The notes below the pieces were generated by a model. That model did not search any database. It was not told the DNA's origin and worked only from the letters and a program-made list of their open reading frames with translations. A program made the position numbers and the translations under genes. From Gymnopilus junonius (lineage: Eukaryota; Basidiomycota; Agaricomycetes; Agaricales; Galerinaceae), in contig JADNYJ010000130.1 of assembly GCA_015501075.1 (NCBI GenBank), positions 1 to 64,000 on the forward strand: a stretch of 64,000 nucleotides of DNA. The letters are read 5' to 3'. Each line of letters opens with the position of its first letter. The first letter of the stretch is position 1. Below, one piece after another: positions 57,202 to 64,000 of this stretch.

Positions 57202-57744
57202 AAGTCCACCTCGGTCCAAGTAACCAATTTGCCAAACTTTGCATCGAAAGATCTGGCCAACTTTCTACTTGTACCCGGTGAGCCCGGGGATCTTCAGATG
57301 ATAATTTGGGACTACTTTGATGATAGGGGCTGCGCCTGCAATCTAGATCAAAATATTCACAGATTGACCTGGCGCATCCCAAATACGGCGCTGCATCTGG
57401 GGACAAGAACGAGGATTACTAAAATTGATGCACTCTCTATATATTACCATGTCAAGAATACAGGCATGGACATGGATTCAGTCACTAACGAAGAAACCCA
57501 AACCTTCCTACTCAAGCCTGATTCATTGGAGGAACTTCATCAGGACTCAGCGCCAGGAGACAGCGGTCAAACTCATCAAAGCCGCTTAGCCTCTATCTCA
57601 TTGATAACAATATTAGTAGTCAATTTCGCACTCCTTATAGCAAGCATCTACTTGCAAATGCTCATTCGCAACGCCCTACCAAACGGAGGTGGTGATGTAG
57701 ACACACTTCCCCGACCCGACCCATTTATCGGTTTGAAGCTATGA
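57202..57744 (+). CDS. Single-TM orphan protein, 5' end uncertain
   Basis: An open frame from about 57202, after a likely acceptor (cgttcag), to the stop at 57744. It contains ANFLLVPGEPGDLQMIIWDYFDDRG, HRLTWRIPNTALHLGTRTRITKI, a polar middle, and one hydrophobic helix (SLITILVVNFALLIASIYLQ) about 30 residues before the end. The first in-frame ATG is at 57298; a start further upstream (ATG at 57092) would need an intron whose phase I could not make fit. It is transcribed away from the 7TM gene, with about 330 bases between, so the two may share a promoter region. No family recognised. Confidence 0.4.
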   Translation, partial: KSTSVQVTNLPNFASKDLANFLLVPGEPGDLQMIIWDYFDDRGCACNLDQNIHRLTWRIPNTALHLGTRTRITKIDALSIYYHVKNTGMDMDSVTNEETQTFLLKPDSLEELHQDSAPGDSGQTHQSRLASISLITILVVNFALLIASIYLQMLIRNALPNGGGDVDTLPRPDPFIGLKL

Positions 57745-58024
57745 TACGCAATACCTCCAGTGCGCAGTCCAACAGTAGGGTACGTGGCCTTCCTCTCTTC
57801 AAAAATCCTTTGTAACATCTTTCCTCTAGATTTAGGAATAACTACAGTTGAGTAACAAGGATAAGTTGGTCCTCTAATTGACGAGAGTAAAGATGAGAGT
57901 GGAACTGATGGCGGAATAGATTATTTTCTGGAATAAATTTTTCGCAATTTCTCGACCCTAATTACTCTCACTACCACTGGCTGAACAGAGGAGAGAAGGC
58001 ATGATATTTTAAAAAGCGTTCTGT
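57745..58024. other. Short intergenic stretch between convergent genes
   Basis: No feature seen. Confidence 0.4.
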
Positions 58025-58701
58025 TTAATTCCAAAATATGTAATTGGCGTTGTCTCTAAAATTCTTTTCCATATACTGACGGATTTGCACCCAGTCTTTG
58101 CATATGTGTTCCACCCCATTTCCTGATGCTGCAGCTCCAATTCTACCATCGTCGAAGAGAATCTGGTTCGTTGGTTCGAGCGTTACGTCCGCTTTGCAGA
58201 GTAAGCCTTGCCTCAAGTAATTGTAACAATGATGGGCATGGGAAAGCCGTGCTTGGTTGGGCTCCTTTCCTGCTCGTGAAAAAATCAGATCATGGCGTAT
58301 GCCATTGAGGCAGTGTAGTTGGTGGTACATGGACACCGCATATGCGGTTTTATTGAAGTCGAGAAGTACCCATCCATTTCCCTTTGGTATGAGAGCCTTC
58401 CACTGTCCAGCTGCGTGTATGTCGAGAAAAGGGTCGTCGCTAAACTTCATCACAGCACTTCGAACCTTGATGGGCAATTTTCTCGGCTGACCTGTCTGGT
58501 CATACGCTATCATAATGATCCAACAGTTAGTTGATGTGTGGGCTAGCATAAATTGGAAGGCCCCTCACCGTGGCTAACATCTGCTATTTGTGATCGAAGT
58601 GCGGCAGTGGCTACCATGTGCCAAATGTTCAGAATAAGAAGAATGATGCCCAATATCTTGCCAATATCCCTCGTAGGAACTTGGAAATATGAGGTCGACA
58701 T
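58025..58701 (-). CDS. UstYa-family oxidase (DUF3328)
   Basis: Two exons (58569-58701, 58025-58506) join to 204 residues. The N-terminus has one membrane helix (KILGIILLILNIWHMVATAAL). The catalytic region has both motifs of the UstYa family: YHQLHCLNGIR (HxxHC) and SHAHHCYNYLRQGLLC (HHCxxYLRQ), and ends with DWVQIRQYM. In ascomycetes these proteins modify ribosomally made or nonribosomal cyclic peptides (ustiloxin, cyclochlorotine) by oxidation or cyclisation, probably with a metal held by the histidines; they are membrane-bound in the secretory path. Mushroom members are mostly unstudied. The start at 58701 (MSTSYFQVPTRDIG) is preferred; an in-frame ATG at 58746 would add 15 residues. All key residues are present, so the enzyme is probably active. 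The gene is 770 bases from and divergent to the alpha/beta-hydrolase at 59473. Confidence 0.88.
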
Positions 58702-59472
58702 ATCTGGGTATGACAGAGAAAGAGCCGAAACTTTGTGTAACGACACCCTTTATTGTTAACGTGCTGCATTGCCCTAGTAAACTCGTGCTCACGCAGACTT
58801 GGATCGGGATATATGCGCGTACTCGCCTGATGTCGGCAGATTGAGAGAGTCCAAAATAAACAGCTGTGTGCCACTACTACGTACTTAACAGTGGCGCCTC
58901 GGGACCCGGGGAAATATCTTCGTTCTATCAGATCGGTAGGCACCTTTAACTCGGGCGGGAAGAACGGTACATTATGTACACTTGCTGAAGGGATTTGATT
59001 AATGCGCCAATGCCTATTTTCATTCTTCCTTCCATTGGTTTCAGTATGGAAGTTGTGAGTTGTGAAGGGGAGCAACGCCAATCTGAATACCAATATGATC
59101 TCGGATATCCTCGGATAGCTGAGTAATGATGGGGCAAGGAGATCCTATCTAATTCTGGTATGCTGTGGGCTATTCAGAGTAGCGCTCAACCAAATAGGAG
59201 AGCCATGGGCATCAGAATTTAGAATCACAGATGGACAGGACTCACTGGCGCAGACGCAGAACGAGCGATCCACGATCCAGACACTGTAACTCAAGGTCAC
59301 CCATAGGGTATCGCTACGAAAACGTAATTTCGAAAGTCTTGATCATTGAAAGGAGAGCCGGAACAGACCGAAAAGAAAGGCGTGGCATATCGCATGATTT
59401 CCCGCATCACGAACGTCCTCCTGCGACTTGTAATAAACGATGAAGAGAAAACTTTATCCTTCAGTCACCACC
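58702..59472. other. Divergent promoter region
   Basis: Shared upstream DNA of the UstYa gene (minus) and the hydrolase (plus). No TATA box of good quality was seen on either side. The overlapping minus-strand open frame 58629-59093 has no family features. Confidence 0.35.
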
Positions 59473-60517
59473 ATGTCCGCCGACACAGCTACCCTGCCCA
59501 CCCACGAAGGTGAAATCGACTTCGCAATCCCCTCCCTCGGGAAAGTCTGCAAAACTTACTACAAAGTCATCGGTGATCTCAAGTCAGGCAAACGTCCTCT
59601 CGTTGCGTTGCACGGCGGTCCTGGCGTCAGTTCCGAATATTTGGAAATTCTCTCCGACATCACTCAGAAACACGGCAACCCCATCGTCCTTTATGACCAG
59701 ATTGGCACAGGCCGCTCCACGCATCTTCCAGAAACAATGGGCGATACTAAATTCTGGACCGATCAGCACTTTCTCGACGAGTTGGATAACGTACTCAAGA
59801 AACTCGGCATCCAGGATGATTACGATGTTCTGGGACACTCGTGGGGCGGTATGTTGGGTTCACGTCACGCCGTTCGTCAAGCGGCTGGGTTAAAGCACTT
59901 GGTCCTAATGTCTACGCCTGCTGACATGCGGCTCTGGGTTAAATCTCAGCTTGAGCTTCTTACAAGACTGCCGACTGATATCCAGGATACATTACGCAAA
60001 CATGAGCAGGACGGGACGACAGATAGCGAGGAGTATAAGAAGGCGATGGGTTACTTCTATTCGCGTTTTTTGTGTACCTTGAACCCGATACCGCCCGCTA
60101 TCCTGGCCGGATTTGCGTGGATTGAGAAGGATCCGACGGTATATTTGACGATGTAAGTGGAAACTATTTCGCCTTTACGTAGACGGCTTGATTCAGTTAA
60201 CTGTATATGTCAGGAATGGCCCGTCAGAGTTCCATATTACAGGCCCTCTCAGGGACTGGACGGTAATACCTGATGCGCACAAGATTTCCGTTCCAACGCT
60301 TCTCACGAATGGCAAGATGGACGAGGCTACGGACAGTGTTGTTCTGCCTTTTTTCAAGGAGATACCTAAAGTTAGATGGGTTAATTTCTCAGTTCGTTTT
60401 TATATTATTTGTCTGTTTGGTATCGCACTTATCTACTTCCAGGAATCCAGCCATATGGCGCATTACGAGGAAAGAGAGAGGTTTATGGAGATTGTTGGCG
60501 ACTTTTTGACCCAGTGA
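59473..60517 (+). CDS. Proline iminopeptidase / L-amino acid amidase (S33)
   Basis: Three exons (59473-60152, 60214-60391, 60443-60517) give 310 residues. It is an alpha/beta-hydrolase: oxyanion motif ALHGGPGVSSEYLE, then VLYDQIGTGRSTHLP, the nucleophile elbow LGHSWGGMLGSRHA, the acid TNGKMDEATD and the catalytic histidine ESSHMAHYEERERF. The HGGPG and DQxGxGxS motifs place it with proline iminopeptidases and the related D/L-amino acid amidases (MEROPS S33), which remove N-terminal proline or hydrolyse amino acid amides in the cytosol. The start at 59473 (MSADTATLPTHEGEID) is chosen; an in-frame ATG at 59440 adds 11 residues of poor fit. The triad is complete. Confidence 0.87.
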
Positions 60518-61706
60518 CCAATTCGTAGTGTGACTTGATTTGATATCCAGGAAATGCGAAATGGATTAATATCTGGTAGCCTAAATACTTTCCACAGAAA
60601 GTGTGAATATTGCATATATTCTTTTCGAGAGATAATACACTTAGCTTACAGCTTTGAGCTCGTTCTCAGAAGCGCTGCCTCTGAGTCACGCTTACTTCGC
60701 AAAGACCCGGAAATACATGAATTATTATTGTCGACTTCAGTCTTCTAAGGCGATATAAGGCGGGCTCAGCCTAGAAGAGTCGAGCAGAGTCCTACAATCA
60801 GGAACGAATGAGCAAAGACATCATTGAAAAGGAGAATAAATTATGAAAGCCATAAAGGCATGACTCACCCGACGAAATGGGAGAGTGCCGTGGGGAAACA
60901 AGAGCGACGTACGCAAAATGATATCCTTGTTCAAGCCGTAGAATTGGAATATATCAGCCATTGCCGATACATCGAAAGCTCCTTGAGCTTGAACAACGAA
61001 TGGATACCATTCAGGAAGGGTACTGCTGGCAAAGTTGGATCGTTATCGCATGTGCCAGATGTTCTAACTTAGATTTGAGAACTTAGTAGGTATGTGGGAA
61101 GAACAGCAATGAGGCAGTATAGTCGGTTGAAGAAGGTTGAATCGAACGACGGATTTGGAGATTCATCTTCCGATCTATCCCGCACACGTGATGAGTCGCT
61201 CGGACCTCGGGCCTCGGGCCCGAACTTGTGACTCGTGTTACTCGTGCAGCTTGAAGTTGAACTTCGAATTCCTTCACATCCAACGCTCCTCGGGATTACA
61301 ACTCGGCCGCCCTTACCTTACCCGTTTACCACGACGCCACAGACTGATGACACTCAGCTGAGTCGTGTAACGCAAATCTATCGCAAATAGCAATATGGAC
61401 GCCCATAGCCTAGAGGCAAGCAAGAGGTAAGAATCGAGTTCTTAAAGCTGAATATTCGCGACTTAATAGGCTTGCATTATGCGCCCTTCGACCTTTCCGC
61501 AGTGGAAGGAGGCTTCCCCTAATAAAGGTGATCTATTCCATATTTGTTTGGATTGCGAATCGCCGATGCCCATCGATGATAATCAGAAGGCATTGAGGGC
61601 TACGTCGCCAGATGCTCAAAGTCGGATTCCTTCGTTTCTCCCATATAATTACGTGGGCGAAGTACAATTGAAACAGTTCAATCATCCCTGCCCCTGACGT
61701 CCAAAA
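60518..61706. other. Intergenic; nothing recognised
   Basis: About 1.2 kb with short open frames. A GC-rich patch near 61200-61225 contains cgggcctcgggcccg, a small palindrome-like run. No gene is supported. Confidence 0.4.
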
Positions 61707-63776
61707 ATGGCCCAATTAGAAACTTACATGTTGTCAGGTTTGTTGGCCTGTTACAGGTTTCTCCACTTTCTGATCAGTTCTCGACTGCAGGATCTATCAA
61801 AGTAGTGGAAAGATTCTTCGATCTGCCCCTTAACTATTATGAGCCACTGGGCTCCACCATTCGTGTGTTCGTGCGCCACCTGATACCAACTGACGTGGCC
61901 AAGACACCGGATGATGAGGCAAAGCTGCCCTATAGTACGTTTCTTTCAGGGTAATTTAATTGAATAAATCTTACCGAAAAACCAGTACTTTTCTTACAAG
62001 GTGTGAGTGATACCTCCGTCGTCACCTTTGGCTACCAACTTCTGGAAAGGGGGGCCTGGGGTAGAAGTTGACTTGCAGAGTCATCTTAACATCGCTGCAG
62101 CAGTAAGGTCTGCAATTTTGGAGATTCCTTGGTATCTGATATCGTCCTACAGCTTCATAGTCATGGATACCAGGCAAGTTTAGGTGCAAGTTATCAGAAC
62201 AACTTACTGGATTGCTTTTAGACCCTTTGGATGGACTCTCGGGGCACTGGTCTAAGTACACCCTTCACCGCCGATCTCGTTGGGGGGAAATCAAACCAGG
62301 AGATATTTGAATATCTCAAAAATTTTCGTGCGGACAGTATAGGTAAGATTTCCATTTCGACGACTTATTTGTTTTGCTCATTCTGGTAGTTCGTGATTGC
62401 GAAAGGATCAGGGAGGCAATTCTAGGACATTATGAAGATCCTGAGAAACGGAAGTGGACAATACTTGGACAGAGCTTCGGAGGCTTCGTTGCCTTGACTT
62501 ATCTTTCGTTTTATCCAGAAGGCTTGAAGGAAGTGTTCTTGACAGCGGGGCTTGCTCCACTTGTTGATCACCCCGATCCAGTCTACCACACTCTCGAAGG
62601 TGAGTCCGCTCCCACATTACGTCGGAAACAGATACTTGATACATTTATTAGCAAAAGTATACGAGAAGAACGTTCTGTACTATCAAAAATACCCTGCTGA
62701 TGTCAAAAGAGTATAGACCCCTTACTCTCTTTCATCCATCACACCTTGCTCACTCTTCCCAGGTTCGCGATATTCTCCGTCACCTCGATTCAAATCAAGT
62801 TGTGCTGCCTAATGGAGGTTATCTAAGCCCGACCAGGTTTCTTCAACTTGGTCTGGAGTTTGGTATGCATGGTTAGTATCTGTATATTTGCATGTTCGTA
62901 TTATTCATGACTGACGCAGGCGGTATCGATCGAGTGCACCGTAAGCGCTGCTGCACATTAATATGGAAGATTTCACCCACTGCGTTATTCAGAACTCGTA
63001 TTCCGCGCTGCAAATGATCTACAGCTTTTTGGAAAGCTCTCATACGGGTTTCTGCAAAATCTCCAGGCTTTACAAAGACTCGACAGTAATCCATTCTATG
63101 CCATTCTCCATGAAGTGATATATTGTCAAGGGTATGATGTGCTGCGTTTACTTCAATTCCTTCTGTTCTCATTGATGTGCAGGCGCGCTGCTAATTGGGC
63201 CGGGCGTCGTGTCCTTGCGCAATACAAGGAGCATCAGTGGTCGCTGATGAAGAAAGAGGCCGAATCTAAAGCTGTATACTTCGTCGGAGAACTCGTGCGT
63301 GGCTTTCTATTAGCGATGGTGTCTAAGTGATTCAATTCCTTCATCTGATTTATTTTAGATTTTCCCAGAGAATTTGGATGATTGTGCCAATCTGAGGCCC
63401 CTCAAAGAAGCAGCCCATTTACTAGCAAAATACGATGGGTGGCCACGACTCTATGACCTAGACCAACTCTCTCGTAATGAGGTAAAAATTAGTGCAGCCA
63501 CGTAAGTACTTTCCGTCACCGTTAGAAGTATTCTGACCATTATCGTGGACAGTTACGTCGATGACATGTAAGTGAAGGCTTAACTCGTTGCTTCGCCTGC
63601 TTGAAATTTTGAAAATTTTCAGGTATGTTGAATTTGGAAGAGCTCAGGCCACTGCTGCATCGGTCGCGAACGTCAGGCAGTTCATTTCCAACCGATATCT
63701 CCATAATGGAATTAGGAAAGATCCAGAGTCTATTATTAAGGAACTTTTGGTGATTTCAAAGCGAGAATACGATTAG
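61707..63776 (+). CDS. Prolyl aminopeptidase-like peptidase (S33)
   Basis: About fourteen exons can be joined in one frame from the ATG at 61707 to the stop at 63776 (roughly 460 residues). Blocks in order: VERFFDLPLNYYEPLGSTI, ILFLQGGPGVEVDLQ, HSHGYQTLWMDSRGTGLSTP, KNFRADSIVRDCERIREAIL, the nucleophile elbow ILGQSFGGFVALTYLSFYPEG, AGLAPLVDHPDPVYHTLE, VLPNGGYLSPTRFLQLG, RVLAQYKEHQWSLMKKEA, IFPENLDDCANLRPLKEAAHLLA, the acid region TYVDDMYVEFG and the histidine in SNRYLHNGIRKDP. This is the fungal prolyl aminopeptidase group of S33 alpha/beta-hydrolases, which release N-terminal proline from peptides. Two points are odd: the usual DQRG is DSRG, and one intron (after HSHGYQ) begins GC instead of GT. 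The triad is complete and no frame break was found. Confidence 0.82.
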
Positions 63777-64000
63777 TAGTACTCGTAGTGATAGAGACGG
63801 TAAATCTGGACTATCTGCACGTAGACGCGCTTTTGGGCCGCTTTGATTTTGTATAATACGCCGGCGCCGGCCCCAATCCGAACAACCTGCCTTTGGAAGT
63901 CCTGTTTATAATAAATTTATCTAATGTCCATCGAGACGGAGGTTTACTTCGGACTCCTAGCAGTTCTCGTGTACCAACTGATTGCTGGCCAGTGTGCAGG
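63777..64000. other. Window end, downstream of the peptidase
   Basis: Contains a GC palindrome-like run (gccggcgccggc near 63860). No gene. Confidence 0.4.

Noticed and set aside
58629..59093. Minus-strand open frame of 154 codons overlapping the UstYa first exon
   Set aside because: It is in another frame than the UstYa membrane helix and has no domain or signal peptide.
61390..61470. tRNA-like look (tagcctagaggcaagc, ggttcga-like pieces)
   Set aside because: No cloverleaf could be folded and the T-loop consensus is missing.

Overview
The window looks like nuclear DNA of a mushroom-forming basidiomycete (Agaricomycetes). Most genes are broken by many short GT-AG introns of about 45-65 bases. 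The recognisable products fit this group: a CE15 glucuronoyl esterase, a MARVEL protein, a DUF5648 secreted protein, a PHO84-type phosphate transporter, a UstYa-family oxidase, an S33 prolyl aminopeptidase, small secreted cysteine-rich proteins and a 7TM membrane protein. I cannot name the species. No tRNA, rRNA or CRISPR array was found.

Layout. 1-10.9 kb is sparse: a frameshifted CE15 esterase (1.1-2.3 kb), an intact four-TM MARVEL gene (3.15-3.94 kb), a beta/gamma-crystallin-like secreted gene with an in-frame stop (4.6-5.1 kb, minus) and a 51-residue cysteine-rich peptide gene (8.1 kb). 10.9-16.4 kb holds a MITE-like element and two tandem NAD(P)-dependent SDR reductase paralogs, one broken and one nearly intact; the intact third copy is at 41.7-43.2 kb. 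16.4-22.3 kb holds a pseudogene and an intact copy of a 600-residue Ser/Pro-rich protein, both on the minus strand, with a second MITE copy between them. A closely similar intact copy lies in inverted orientation at 51.8-53.9 kb. 22.3-25.5 kb is CpG-poor and ends in a secreted 149-residue cysteine-rich protein, whose two paralogs lie at 39.2 and 45.9 kb.

26.5-28.8 kb is an intact amidase. At 29.2-30.3 kb an open reading frame is split by a 643-bp inverted-repeat element that duplicated one TTT codon. 30.9-36.2 kb has a kinase/APH fragment, the DUF5648 gene and the phosphate transporter, which seems to carry one single-base frame problem. At 37.1-37.8 kb there is a small hAT-like element with a perfect 8-bp target duplication and a cargo reading frame. 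After SDR copy C come an F-box-like gene (43.5-45.3 kb) and the third cysteine-rich gene, then a two-unit tandem duplication (47.3-50.9 kb), each unit with one small secreted protein gene.

The right end (55.6-63.8 kb) has a 7TM protein, a single-TM orphan, a UstYa oxidase and two alpha/beta-hydrolase peptidases of the proline iminopeptidase type. The last three are adjacent and could belong to a peptide-processing pathway, but no precursor peptide gene was found. Overall the window is an accessory region shaped by local duplication, small DNA elements and pseudogenisation; secreted and peptide-related proteins are its main content.
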